Origin: Bidens hawaiensis
Lineage: Eukaryota; Streptophyta; Magnoliopsida; Asterales; Asteraceae
Length of the DNA stretch: 64,000 bases
Assembly (NCBI GenBank): GCA_021521415.1
Contig: JAIQDT010000027.1
Span: 1,697,001-1,761,000, forward strand
Direction: 5' to 3'
The first letter of the stretch is position 1, and the number at the start of each line of letters is the position of its first letter. Shown here piece after piece: positions 36,775-48,330 of this stretch. The notes beneath the pieces are model-generated. The model made no database searches. It saw only the letters and a list, made by a program, of their open reading frames with translations, and was not told where the DNA came from. The position numbers and the translations under genes were made by a program.

Positions 36775-36788
36775 TGGCTCTGATACCA
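36775..36788 (-). other. Primer-binding site of element D (initiator Met-tRNA)
   Basis: Minus strand TGGTATCAGAGCCA, three bases from the 5' (right) LTR. It fixes the orientation of D. Confidence 0.92.
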
Positions 36789-36791
36789 ACC

Positions 36792-39278
36792 TGTCACACC
36801 CCGACTTACGGCCTAGGCGTGTGACCAATAGTTGGAACCGGTTATGTAAATGTATCAGAGTTTAGCAGAAGTCTTTTAAAAGTATTGATATTTTGAAATA
36901 TTAATTTACTTATAAAGCTTTATTTAAAATAAAATATTAATATTTCTTTTGAAACATTTTATTAATAAATCTTTATTTTGTAATAATATTTAATTTATTT
37001 GAAAAGCTTTTCGGATAATAAATATCCGAGCTTTTTATTTATAAACCTCGTTTGATTTTACGAATCATATTGTTTTAATCTTTTAAATAATTAAAAAAAT
37101 GTGTCATCTCTACCTTGCGAACATCCACTTTATGAATGGCTCCAATTCTTGATACTTTAATCACCTGAAATGTTAGAAAATACGTCAGCGATATGCTGGT
37201 GAATACGCTGACGCTAAAAATATTTTCTTTTACTTTATTACCCCTCGAGACTACGCCTTCCTCGGCCCAACGTGGCTTAGGAATAACAAATTCAAATAAC
37301 ACATTATAAACTTGAGCCTCTACTCTAGGTCACCTCAGCAAACACCGCAACGTTCGACTTAGTTAAGTACACGTAAATATACACAACGGTCGTACTCCCT
37401 GCAGGAGAGCATCCTACGACCAAGGGTGGTGCGATCATGCCCATTCATCGCATAGTACCACCTATGTAATGATCCAGACATACGTATATCACAGCCTGAG
37501 GGCTAGGTTCATACCCTTTATTTATAACGGTTTTAAGAACACATAGTTCCTTGTAAACAATTTCATAAAACAAGTTGACTCATTTTAAAACAAGTAAAAG
37601 TTTGGGGGCGTATTCACCTTTTCGCTTTGGGATCGGCTTCAACACCGTCCGAGGGTCTTTCCCTTGCTATATCGCACCTATAGTACGAGTATAGCCTTCT
37701 CTTTTGGATCAGCTTCAATACACTGTCTGAGGGTCTTTCCCTCTTCTTTGTTATCTCGCACCTATAGTACGAGTATAACTTTTTGTTAGTCGGATATACA
37801 ATCCGGCTTTAGACCTCTAGTCTCTTTTGTAAAATCTTTACATCGATTTTAAATTTCTTTATGAACCTTTAGTTCAAAACATCTTTTCTTTATTTTAAAC
37901 CTTTAGTTTAAAATATTATGTCTTTTTTTTCTTTTTTTTTTCAAGTTAAAATTCTTTCTTTTAACTTATTTACTTTTCTTTTCTTTCACAAGATAAACCT
38001 CTAGTAACTTCTTGCCATTTTCTACGTTTATTCTTCATTAAGAAACGTATCTTTTTATTTTCTTATTATTTAAGAATAATAACTTAAATAATATTATCAT
38101 CTATAACTCTTTTCTACTTTCATCTTTTCCTTTTCTTTTATAACATGTTTGAACCTATAGTTCAAATCATATATCTTTTATTCTGATATTCGGACCTTTA
38201 GTCCGATTACGTTTTCCAAAACGTATACTTATATATATATATACTTCAACTAGTTTATATTAATAATACAAACAATGTATATATATATATTTTTGCATTA
38301 CATAATTTTATTATTTAAATTATCTTTAAATAATACTTTTGTCTTTATTCATTAATAAAGATCTTTTTTTCAATTATTTCTTTATTCTTTTTCTTTTTAT
38401 TATTATTTAAAATTTATTTAAATAACAATCATACTTTATTTATAATAAAGATTTATACTTTAAATCTTTATTTTCTTTTCTTTATTTTCGAGATATTTAC
38501 TATACCCTTGACTAGGGTCTAAGCCTTTATTATTTTATTATAATTTTATTCGGGCATTATGCCTACCTCGTTTGCCTTATTAATTTCTAAACTCACGGGC
38601 AGCACTTCGACATTGGCTTATTAATTTTGATCAGCACCTCCTTGACACGCAAATCGAGGCACACCGGTCTTCAAGTCTCGTCGGCACGCATTTCGAAGAA
38701 GGTTGTCGGGTAGTCTCGGGTCGGCACGTATTTCGAGGCGGAACGTCGGGTCGTCTCGGATCGGCACGTACTTCGATGTGGAACGTCGGGTCGTACTGGG
38801 TCGCCGGTACTTTGGGGTATCGTCAGTTTATGGTACGGATTACGAGGTATAGTGTCAGGTTTTTGGCAAGGAAAACGAGGAGATCGGTGGCACGTTTTAC
38901 GAGGCAATTTCTAGAGAGAGAGTGTGTGTTCTAGAGAGAGAGAGATATGTGTGAGAAATGGTGTGTGTGAAATGAGAGGCTTGAAGCCTCTATTTATAGG
39001 CAATGCTATGGTGAGTCACCATGTAGGTTTGCCACATTGTGACACGTGGCAGGACACGTGCCACAGTGTTATGGCTTTATGCCACGTGGTGACATGTGGC
39101 GGCTGGTGTGCCACGTGTTGACACGTGTCTGGTTGTCAGACATCGCTATCGCGATACGCGATGGCGTTGCGCCCAAGTACGTCGCGTATCGCAATCGGCC
39201 GCGAATTCAGAAATTTTCATTTTGATCCTTGGACTTTTTGAACTTTGATATATTGACCCTATATTTTCGTGATGTACA
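36792..39278 (-). repeat. 5' LTR of element D (right)
   Basis: 2487 bases, aligned to 30658-32714. It carries the TATA box at 38991-38998, five CACGTG motifs (about 39040-39127) and the 40-bp repeats at 38705-38805. The segment 37085-37616, absent from the left LTR, includes the stretch between the two copies of the GTATTCACC / TTTTAATC junction. Confidence 0.92.
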
Positions 39279-39283
39279 TCCAT
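39279..39283. repeat. Target-site duplication TCCAT, right copy
   Basis: Matches 30653-30657; the copia RT resumes after it. Confidence 0.92.
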
Positions 39284-39590
39284 ATAGAGCCTTGTTAAGT
39301 TTATACACTTTATTTGAATAATCAGGATCCTCAAAACCCGGAGGTTGAGTGACATACACCTCCTCCTCTAACTTTCCGTTCAAGAAAACATATTTAACAT
39401 CTTGTTGGAACACTCGTATATTCTTTGATGCAGCATAGGCAAATAAGATTCTTTTTGCTTCTAGCCTTGCTACAGAAGCAAACACTTCTTCAAAGTAAAT
39501 TCCTTTTTCTTGTAGACATCCAAGTCTAACTAATCTTGCATTGTTCTTCATTACAATCCCTCTTCGATCCATATCATCACTCTCCTCTTC
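39284..39590 (-). pseudogene. Copia RT remnant of unit E (5' part)
   Basis: Minus-strand RT fingers/palm with [48 protein letters not shown] and [10 protein letters not shown]. It continues across element D into 30652. Upstream (about 39590) the sequence changes abruptly to a piece of the giant ORF, so the integrase, protease and gag of this unit are missing. Confidence 0.88.
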
Positions 39591-40526
39591 ATCACTGCTT
39601 ACCATGGGTGAACCTCCATAGTCTCCATATTATTATTCACCAATCATGGTAGGACGTCAAATTCCACTATCGGATTAAAGTGGCTGGTTGCTCCCAATCT
39701 GTTTATCCTCCTGAAAATAGTTGGATCTTGTAGCACATGTGTTGTACTAGCCGTTGGAAGATCAGGATGTAAAATGTTGAAGATTATTCAAGTAGAAAAC
39801 GTGGGTACATAAAAAATTTGTCTTTCTCCTCCTTCCTCACATTTGTGACCAAGCCCTTAAAGATCATTCGTTAAAAATTGATTAGGCGGTCATATGTTAC
39901 AACAATAGTTGCAATTAATATATAACTACTCATCATCGTCCACGTTCTTCTCCTTGGTGTTAAAATTTGAATAATATGATGAATGAGGAAACGGTAAAGA
40001 CTGAAAACATCCCTTTAAATTGTCCTTCGTTTATGTTCCCTTGATAACCCATAGTTTCTGGAAAATTTCTCAACAATCTCTGTGGAGAATATGATAATTG
40101 AACCTCAAAATTATCTTGTAGCTGGAGACTTGCACGAATAAGATGTTCAGTTATCTCAACCTTCCGGCCCAGCATAGTGGCCTCAGTTCTCCGTCAATTA
40201 ACAACGTCAATCAATTGGGCGGAAATCCAAAAATCTAAATGATGATTTATGTAAATTATTGGGCTTTCTGTCTGTGTGAACCTCATATTAGAGCCTATTA
40301 ATCAATATATCATGAGCCTCAACGGACGATTCTCCCTAGTGATTTGGAGAAACGTGCACATATTTTACTATGCCTCAAATTTATACACAATTTTCTACAT
40401 AGACGTAAACAAAAACACATTCAAAGCATAAATTAGTCAATATGAACAATAATTGAACATGCAAGTATATATAATTGAAGAAGAATGTATTAAAGAATAG
40501 TCTTTAAGAACCTGTTCTTAGATAAT
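39591..40526 (-). pseudogene. N-terminal fragment of copia-associated giant ORF (unit E)
   Basis: Read from 40375 leftward it matches the start of the giant ORF at 46665-46000: TESPIIYINH then DFW, a VEITEHLIR segment (VHVTEGMIR-like in the other copy), and METMGYQG...GQFKGMF at about 39990-40060 versus RMGYQGTVHDGQFQKGMF. The leader before it shares AAGAACAGGTTCTT with the leader of the other copy. Several stops and frameshifts. The left end joins RT sequence at about 39590, an illegitimate junction. Confidence 0.75.
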
Positions 40527-41715
40527 TGTCAGGTCCCCGATTTCAGCTGGATCTTACTCAAATCATGTTATAACTCTCACAAATAAATGTGTCGACAAGA
40601 GAGTTAATGACGGGTTGCTATATTTAGAAAGATTACTGTTTATTAAAGGCGGAATCAATAATAAACAGGGTAGTTGCTGTCAATATTCATATGCAAATAA
40701 CACAAACATGATTCACTCAAAAGATTTCCATTTATATGAAGATCATCATACAAAAGGATAATCAATTTAGGGTTTCTTGTAGGAAGGTTATGTCCGTACT
40801 GTTCTAAGACAGCCGTCACACTCAAATATTTTCTCTGTATTGAATGAGACTGTCAACCTTAGGAGGCGTACCCTAATTTATTCCTTTTATAGGCCTGACA
40901 CCTCCTTAACAGCTGTCATTCCTTCTAGAAACCCTAAATGATAAAACATACTCAAATTACATATTCAGAAATAATCCTAAGTGTAAAACAAGTCTTTCGG
41001 GTAGGCTTTGCATCAATTTTGTCTTTCCGAGTATGCTCTGCCATCTTTCATAACTTGGTAACATAGAAGTGTGCTTGGAATCAGTTTCCGGGTAGACTTT
41101 ACTTGAAGAGTATTTTACCAAGTAAAATATTCACTGGGTAGACTTCAATCTTCTTGACTTTGCCATACTTTGCCCGACAGACCCTTACGAGCAACCTTGT
41201 TCTTCAATGGTCCCTTCAACTCTTTGTTAGAAAATAACTTATTAGCAAAGTGTGCTCGGTAGCACTGTTCCTTGCTTGAGTTGAACCTTGCCCTATGATC
41301 CTTAAGATATTCCATTAAGACATCAAGCATACTTGGACCATACTTATTAATGAATACCTTGCCCGGTCTTCCAATCACTTGGCTTCATGAGCTTGGTTAG
41401 CCCAAAACTTACTCGGGAGAGAGCTTTACTTGGCTATGAAGAACAAACCTACTTGATAAAGTGCTCCATGCCCGGACTTGCATAAACTAGTGAACCTTGC
41501 CCGGTAATACACTAATTTGCAAACCCTGCCCGAATTTCCACTAAAGAAGACTTAAAGAAGATAACCCTGCCCGATAGACAAAATATCGTACCCGGCTAAG
41601 TAAAAGCTTGATCGGAAGTCTAAGGTGTGCCCGGATCCATACTTAGCGAATTATGAGGAAGTTGAGAAGATTCCAATCTCCCATATGTCTCTTTAGAACA
41701 AATCTTTGTCTCACA
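40527..41715 (-). mobile_element. LTR-Y: copia-type LTR
   Basis: 1189 bases; on the minus strand it starts TGTGAGACAAAG directly after a polypurine tract and ends CTGACA at 40527. It holds about 14 dispersed GCCCGRNA-like motifs (41000-41660) and a TATA box at 40883-40891. It is the 3' LTR of the block carrying the giant ORF. The sequence beyond 40527 is the leader of another copy of that ORF, so LTR-Y may be shared between tandem units. No PBS is recognised next to it. Confidence 0.65.
40883..40891 (-). promoter_or_regulatory. TATA box of LTR-Y
   Basis: TATAAAAGG on the minus strand, followed by a leader with CTCATTCAATACAGAG. Confidence 0.55.
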
Positions 41716-41763
41716 ATCTCCCCCTTAGGTCAATTGTTTGACTCAACAATCTCCCCCTTGATT
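41710..41763 (-). other. Double polypurine tract
   Basis: Two copies of AAGGGGGAGATTGT on the minus strand (41714-41727 and 41746-41759 approximately), the nearer one abutting LTR-Y. Repeated polypurine tracts of this form are known from Sireviruses, a copia lineage. That supports a Sirevirus-like assignment, though it does not prove it. Confidence 0.75.
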
Positions 41764-41913
41764 GGAACTCCTCAGCTGACCTAAAACATTTCTGTGGTTA
41801 CTTACACAAGATTAAAAATACACATCAATTCAAATTCAAAGTTACACAATCAAATTACATAAACAATTACATATTCAAAAGCTGTCCGAAGACATTACAC
41901 ATCAAAGCCTAAT

Positions 41914-44900
41914 CTAGGAATCTTGTCTCTTCCTTGCATTGTGGGCGGCTTGTATTCTGTTTACTATTTCTGATGCAGCTTTCATCTTGAAGATATCAAG
42001 GGTTCGGTAGTGAGTATGACTTTCTGGTATGACCAAATCCCTTATATCCATCAGATCCTCATCATGCAAGTAAGTTAAGTCTTCATCCTTCTTGATTATT
42101 CCCAATATTTTTCCATCAGAGTTTCTCAGCAAGTAATGGTTAACATCTTCTTTGTATTCAATCTCAGTTATGATGCCATTTCTTTGAACTGTGTAGTTGG
42201 GGCATGTCATTCTTCTTTTAAGACTTATGCTTGTGTTCAAGTTTGACAGCAGATTCCTATCTCTGACATTCATCTTGAAGTTCCTTTAAGCAATGTCCAT
42301 TTTCTTCAACTTTGCAGTTCTTTTTGATCTGTGAAATTGGACATTTTTCCATCTTCTTTTTTCTTTTAGGTATATGAATCCTTTGTCAGCTTCATCTCTT
42401 AAGAACTTAGAGAGATCATTCATCTGTCTTCCAGCAATCCTGTTTCTGTTCCGATAGTCATACAAAGTGAGTGTGGCCATTCTTTCCAGTTGTTCTTGAG
42501 TGTATTCATAGAAATCATTCCTCACAACTATTTCCCTCAGTTGTCTGCTTTCCATAATCACTCTCAAGCATTCACACAGAATCATAGTAAAGTTCTCTTG
42601 GAAGATCCACAGCTGATTGTGGTCTTGTTTTTCTTTGTAGTACAGATCTACTTGATTCTCCTCTTCCACCTTGTGGATGTCTTCTTGAGATTGGAGGCCT
42701 AAATGGAATAGACTTCATGGGTTTTCTTGGCCCCAGATTGAAAGTTTTGATGTAGATTGCCTCTACCATCTCAGGTGGAAGGTTAGCTAGTTCAACTATA
42801 TCTTGTCCAACTTGTTCTTTAAGAGTGAGCAACATTTTTGCCATACCAGGTCTGTTTGACAATCCAGCAGGTACAAATTTTCCATCCACAAAGCTTCAAG
42901 GGTTTTCTCCTTCCCTTAGAGCTTTCTCCCAATCAGCTTTTTGGATATAGAAAAGTTCTTTTAAGTCTTGCTTTTCCAAGGCATCAAAAGAGGCTTCATC
43001 CATTCCCCTTTGATTTATCATTATCCCCCTTAGAATATTTATCATTTCTTCATTCTCCCAAGGAACAATTAGTTCATCTTCAAGTTCAGGTTTGACTTCT
43101 TGTGGAGTAGGGGATTCAACAACAGGTACTTCCTTTGACATTTCCTTTTCACCCTGAATCTTCTGTTTCTCCCTCAGAGTCATTATCTTTCTTTTCTTTA
43201 TTGGAGGCTCAACAGATGTTTCAGATTGTTTAGTAGAGCTCTCAGTTTGGACCCTCTTCAGTTTTTCTTTTCTTTTCAGTTTATTGTATTGGTCCAACAC
43301 TGATTCTCTAGATAGATTCCCAACTATCTCAGGCTTTAATCCTTTCGCCAGCAGTATCCACACATACCTCCAAACTTCTCTTTCAAAGTCTTCATTTACA
43401 AATTTTTTTATCACTTTCTCTCTTTCACTGTTATAAAGATCTTGAAGCTTGTCATGATTGAAGTGGCTCAAATCTTTTTCAGAATATCCATGCCTCCTTA
43501 GATAGTCTTTGTGTTTTTGAGCATCTCTATTCTTTTGTTGCATGGCTCTTTTTATCTTTTCATTTTCTTCTTCAAGCCTCTAATTCAACTCATCATCATT
43601 CATAGTAGCTAGAATTTCAAAATTTATCCCAAATCTTCTCAATTTCACAACTAATGGATGTTTCTTTTTACCTTCCATCATGCTCAGCTCAATGTTTTCT
43701 CTCTGCTCATCAGTCATTACAACTTGTGGAGACTCAACATTTACAGCTTTAGCACTTTCACCTTAATTATCATCAGGATTATCATCAGATTCATCAAACT
43801 CATCCTCCTCTTCAGTTGAATCATTTACAGCATCAATCTTAGGTTCATTAGAGGGTGGATGATCTGGATTTTGTTCAGTTCTAATAGGCACATCAGGAAC
43901 ACCTTGAACCCTTTCACCTGGTTGCAAGGTTTGTAGTGGGACTGCCCTGATTGGGCTTGCATCATCATCATCCAGAGTTTCAACAAAGTATTTGTTCTTA
44001 TCATCCCACTTCCCTTTCTTTGCAGGTCTTTCATGCTCAGATTGCTCAGATGCCCTCTTTCTTCTCATGTAGGTCTTAGCAAACCTATTGATTTTCTCAG
44101 CAAATTCTTCATATAGATTAGAAAGTCTTTCTTTCTTTTGATGGATTGTTTCTGATTTTTGAGGTTGAGTCACTTTTACCCTTTCAGACCAGCTGTCAGT
44201 TGGATTCTTTCTTAAGTCTTCTTTCACTTGCTCAGCCCATTTCTTGGCAGCCATTGAGGCAACTGACTCACCAATTTATTCTTCAATCATCATTTTATTA
44301 TTCAGATTGGTTGGTTCAGCAGTTTCTGTTGACTTACTTTCTGGCTGAATTTGAGATTGAAACCTGCTAACCACCATAGCTAAGGACTTGTCAGCTTCCT
44401 CTTGCTTCTTTAACTTAATCAAGACTTCAATCACCTCTTGATCAGCCACTTCTTCAATAATTTCTTTTGCAAACTTGGCTTGGTTGATCAAGACTTCTTG
44501 CTCTACCAACTCTACAGGGTCCATGGTTTGGGCCAGTATTTCTCTGTCCCTTGTTTCTCTCAATATGTTTTCTTGTTCTCTTCTGGCAGCAACGGCAGCT
44601 TCATCATCATCTCTAAACAAAATATCCTTCTCAGGATAAGCTCTAACAGGCTCTTTCTCAGTTACTTTAGCCTTTCCCTTACTCAGTCTTCTCTGGATTT
44701 CTTCTTCAGTTTCATACTCAATTTCATCAATATCTCTATCTAGTCTTTCCATCTCTTCAACATACTCTATAGTCTTGGAGGTTTCAGTTTGTTCAGCTTC
44801 TGGTTCAGTGAGTATCAGCTCCTCAGTAGTAGTATCTCCCTCATTCATTACTTCAGTTTCTTCATCAGTCTGTATGTCAGTTAAAACATCAGTTGCTGCA

Positions 44901-46665
44901 TCAGTCATAATATCAGTAGCCACATCAGTGTTAGCTATATTTTCTTCAGCATTTGTCTTTTCAATTCCATCCTCTGTCTCAACATACTCTTCATCCCTTT
45001 CCACATTCACTATGTCATCATTATAATCATAGTCCTGTTCACCAACATCTGATCTATCACCTTCATACTCATCATCCTCAAATCTCTTTTCCTCACTACT
45101 CTCCTCTCCATCATAATAAGCATTCATAATCAATTTCAAACTGTCTGCAGTCTCTACAACTGTTACAGTTTCCATTTCAACATTTACACCAGCGTCAGTT
45201 GGTATCCTTTCATTCTCCCACTGTTTTGGGGCAGCTGAGGTCTTCTCAACCTCCTGCTCCAGGGATTTAATTCTTATTTCAGCTCGTACCAACTTCTCAA
45301 TCAACATAACATTCTCCATTGTCACCTCCTTATTCCTTCTCTTCAGTTCAACATTTTCTTTCAACAAGGTCAACAAGTCAGTGTCAGTTGGTGGTGTTGT
45401 AGGTGGTGATATAGAAAATTGTTCATATTCAGGTTGTTCTAGGTTTGTGGTGTGAGTTTGGAAATTGGATTGTGGTGGTGATTGTGTATGAGGTTGTCTT
45501 GGAATAAATGTATCAAAATGAATTGGGCTAGATGTTGGTGGTGTTTGTGGTGTTGGGGATATATTTGTTAATGTTTCAGGTTGGCTTATGGTTAGGGTTT
45601 GGGGTGGGGATTGTGTGGTTTGATGTGGTGGAGTTTGTGGTGGTGATGGTATATTGGGTTGGTAAATATGTTGTGGTGATTGTGGTGGTGTTGGAATAGG
45701 TTGTTCTTGTTCCTCAGGTTGCTCCCCCTGATCAGGTGCATCAACATCCATAGCTACTCCAGCCCCTCCTTCATCTCCATCATCAGCATTATCATGTCCA
45801 TCATCAGAACTGTCATCATCACTCTCACCTTCATCTTCTCCTCCTTCCTCCTCTAAGCTTAACTCAGGCACCGGCATAATTTCCAAATCATAGTTCAACA
45901 ACCATGGTAATATTTCAAAAGGAGTGTTGGAATTGAATCTGTTTGCCCTTCCAGGATTTACAATTCTTCTATATGTGTCTAGATCCTGCAGCTGATGTGT
46001 CATACCAATTGTGGGTAGACCCTGTAATTCCCTGTTAAAGATTATCTGTAGGAATCTAGGGTATTGCAGGAATCTATCAACTTCAGCCTTCTTCAAATTT
46101 CCAATCATGCCATCAAATATCATCTTTGAAAAATTTTAGGGAAGGTCATATATAATACCAACAGTGGCATTTGCTAGATCACGACTCATCAGAGGCCATG
46201 ATGAGCAAACCCCTGTATCACATGGTGAATCAAGAACTTATACATCATAGGAAACATCCCCTTCTGAAATTGTCCATCATGGACAGTTCCTTGATACCCC
46301 ATTCTCTGCTCAAAGATCCTCATCAAATGATTAGTTTTGAAATTAATGTGGCTGTGGTCATCATCACGTAAATGAAGACATCTTCTTATCATCCCTTCTG
46401 TAACATGAATCTCATGGCTCGCAACTGTTGCTTCAATTCTTTTCCCATGAATGTCATCCACAAGTCTTGCAGAACGCCAGAAATCTTGGGAATGATTTCT
46501 GTAGATGATTGGAGATTCTGTTAAAGCAAATTGCACATTGGATCTAGCCATCCAAGAAATCATCATTTCCACTGGCTCATTGTTGGGAGTGACCTCCAAC
46601 AGTGCGCACATATTGTGCTTTGGTTCAAAGGCATACTTAGGTTGAACTTCTTCTTCTTCTGCCAT
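41914..46665 (-). pseudogene. Giant copia-associated ORF of unknown function (about 1580 codons, broken)
   Basis: A long, clearly protein-like region whose pieces run mostly in one frame (46140 to about 42720), separated by single stops near 46138, 44276, 43763, 43580 and 42896. There are frameshifts near 46195 and 42720, and a stop at 42286 before the last piece (42273-41914). Layout: a conserved N-terminal domain of about 230 residues (QFALTESPIIY, DFWRSARL, GYQGTVHDGQFQKGMF, YPRFLQIIF), a long acidic then Pro/Thr/Gln-rich linker, coiled-coil segments, TDxxTD repeats, a basic nuclear-localisation-like KKRK stretch, and a C-terminal module (YLLRNSDGKILGI...DIRDLVI). From memory the ends resemble hypothetical proteins found near copia pol genes in Asteraceae. 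Position after pol recalls Sirevirus env-like ORFs, but no signal peptide or membrane helix is seen. Confidence 0.7.
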
Positions 46666-46764
46666 ATCTGAACAACACAATCAAACATATTCAAAGTGAA
46701 ATTAGCATAAAAGTTTATTACTTTACACAATTTCAAGTAATAAATTTGTAGAAGAAAGAGAGAA

Positions 46765-46825
46765 ATTTTATTAAGAACCTGTTCTTCGACAAATTAATAA
46801 CCTAAACAGAAAAAAAAATATTAGT
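46765..46825 (-). promoter_or_regulatory. Splice-acceptor-like site and AAGAACAGGTTCTT motif
   Basis: On the minus strand a T-rich tract ending CTGTTTAG/G is followed by AAGAACAGGTTCTT about 100 bases before the giant-ORF start. The same 14-base motif stands before the second copy (40506-40519). Meaning unknown: RNA signal, primer site or splice site. Confidence 0.35.
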
Positions 46826-47039
46826 AATCAAGTACATAATCTAAGCCCATTATAGTCTAATCGTTATCGGAAAACACATTATCATTGCTTACCGAGTCGG
46901 AATTAGGGGCTTATTAAAGTTAGGGTTTGTATTAGTGATGAATATGATAAGTCGGTTAGGTTTCTTTGAGGGTAAGTAGTTGCAGTGGAAGGAGAGATAG
47001 AGAGAGGGAAAATAATGTTGAAAATATCCCTAACTCCCT

Positions 47040-47047
47040 CTTATATA
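47040..47047 (-). promoter_or_regulatory. TATA box of LTR-X
   Basis: TATATAAG on the minus strand within GGTATATAAGAGGGAG, about 375 bases before the giant-ORF start; followed by a CT-rich leader (CCCTCTCTCTATCTCTCC). Confidence 0.6.
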
Positions 47048-48330
47048 CCTTTTGAAAGTGGGTTTTAAATGCATTTTGTCGTGTAGTGAACTATTAGCTG
47101 TCAAACATAATAATCTTAACCACTTTGTGACTTTACCCGATAAAATTAAAAGGTTAATCTATGCCCGGAAAATGTTCATTATTAATTGACAAAGTGTACT
47201 GGGCATCTTCCACATACAAACTTTGCTCGGTCAAGTTAACTAATTTAAAATCAAGTAAAGATGAAGAAAGCTTACCCGAAATAACAGATTTCTTGAGAAC
47301 TTAATCACAAGATAAATAATCAAGTATAAAATATCAAATAAGCATCCTTGCTAGGAATCAATTAAGATACCCAAATAAGTATCTCAAATATAAATCAAGT
47401 AACTCAATCTAGCATAAACCCTATCAAAAAACGGAAACTCATTCAATCAAGTATACTTTGATGCATAGTGTGCCCGAGCAACCTTCCTAAGATAGTGTGC
47501 CCGAACAACTTTCCATTCAAAGTATACTCGAACAAATTTCATAGAGTATAAAGTGTGCCCGAAATGATATCTAGCAGACAGTGTACTCGGAAAGTCAAAT
47601 TTTGAAATTACCAAGTATATTAAGGGAACAATGGTGTACCAGGAATATAAAGTGTGCCTGGAAGACAAAGTCTGCCCGAAAACACTTGTGATTTCAAGGT
47701 AATCATAATCACAGATAACACATAGCACACTTGGAATCAAACATAGAACACTTAAGTTTGCTTTAGTCTAAAGTTTCAAACCATTGCCTTGAAATCCTAT
47801 ATTAGTACACAGCTTGCTAGGATAATCATATTCAAACATCAGGTATGCTTGGGAACTAAACAAAATAGTGTAGTCTACCCTAGAAAATTCAAATCATCAA
47901 ATCATACCCGAAAATGACAAACATGGATAAAAACAACCAAGTGTGCCCGAAAAGGTTAAAAACCATAAAACCTTACCCGAAAACACGTATTCAAACATAA
48001 TCAGTCAGGCTTGCCCGGAAAGTGACTAATATAGTACCTCTACCCGAAAAGTATCAAATACTTCAAAGCATGCCCGAAAATAGTAAACTTAGATAAAAAT
48101 ATCTAAGTGTACTCGGAAAGGTTTGAGAACTTCAAACCTTACCCGAACATACATATTCAACCTATTTTAGGCAAAATGCAGCACTGTTTGACTTAAACCA
48201 CTTGTCAAAGACAATTCTAAGTTATGTATCATTTCAATCATAGTTTAAGAGCAAATGGTGCATTTAGAGATCAAATTTCAGTTATGTTTCATTTCAAAAC
48301 AATTTCTTTTGTAAACTGAAAAGATCTCAG

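Larger units (their letters stand above)
30658..39278 (-). mobile_element. Element D: eroded gypsy-type LTR retrotransposon
   Basis: 8621 bases with two LTRs, PBS next to the right LTR and polypurine tract next to the left LTR, so it reads on the minus strand; the 5-bp duplication TCCAT is perfect. The 4.1-kb interior has lost nearly all coding sequence apart from a gag-like piece (35513-35842), which assigns it to Ty3/gypsy. The LTRs differ visibly, including a 532-base length difference, so it is older than B and F. It sits inside the copia RT of unit E. Confidence 0.9.
46690..48330 (-). mobile_element. LTR-X: LTR-like promoter region before the giant ORF
   Basis: No ORF of note. Like LTR-Y it has a cluster of GCCCGAAA/ACTCGGAAA motifs (about 19 copies, 47110-48170), then a TATA box, then a leader. 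A degenerate polypurine/LTR-start-like CAAGTGGTTTAAGTCAAACA lies near 48160-48200 on the minus strand. The right-hand end and LTR termini could not be fixed, and its direct sequence identity to LTR-Y is low, so an LTR is likely but not certain. Confidence 0.45.

Noticed and set aside
41914..46665. Host gene with introns
   Set aside because: Pieces run on without intron boundaries, breaks are single stops or shifts, two other decayed copies lie beside copia sequence, and a PPT plus LTR follow directly.
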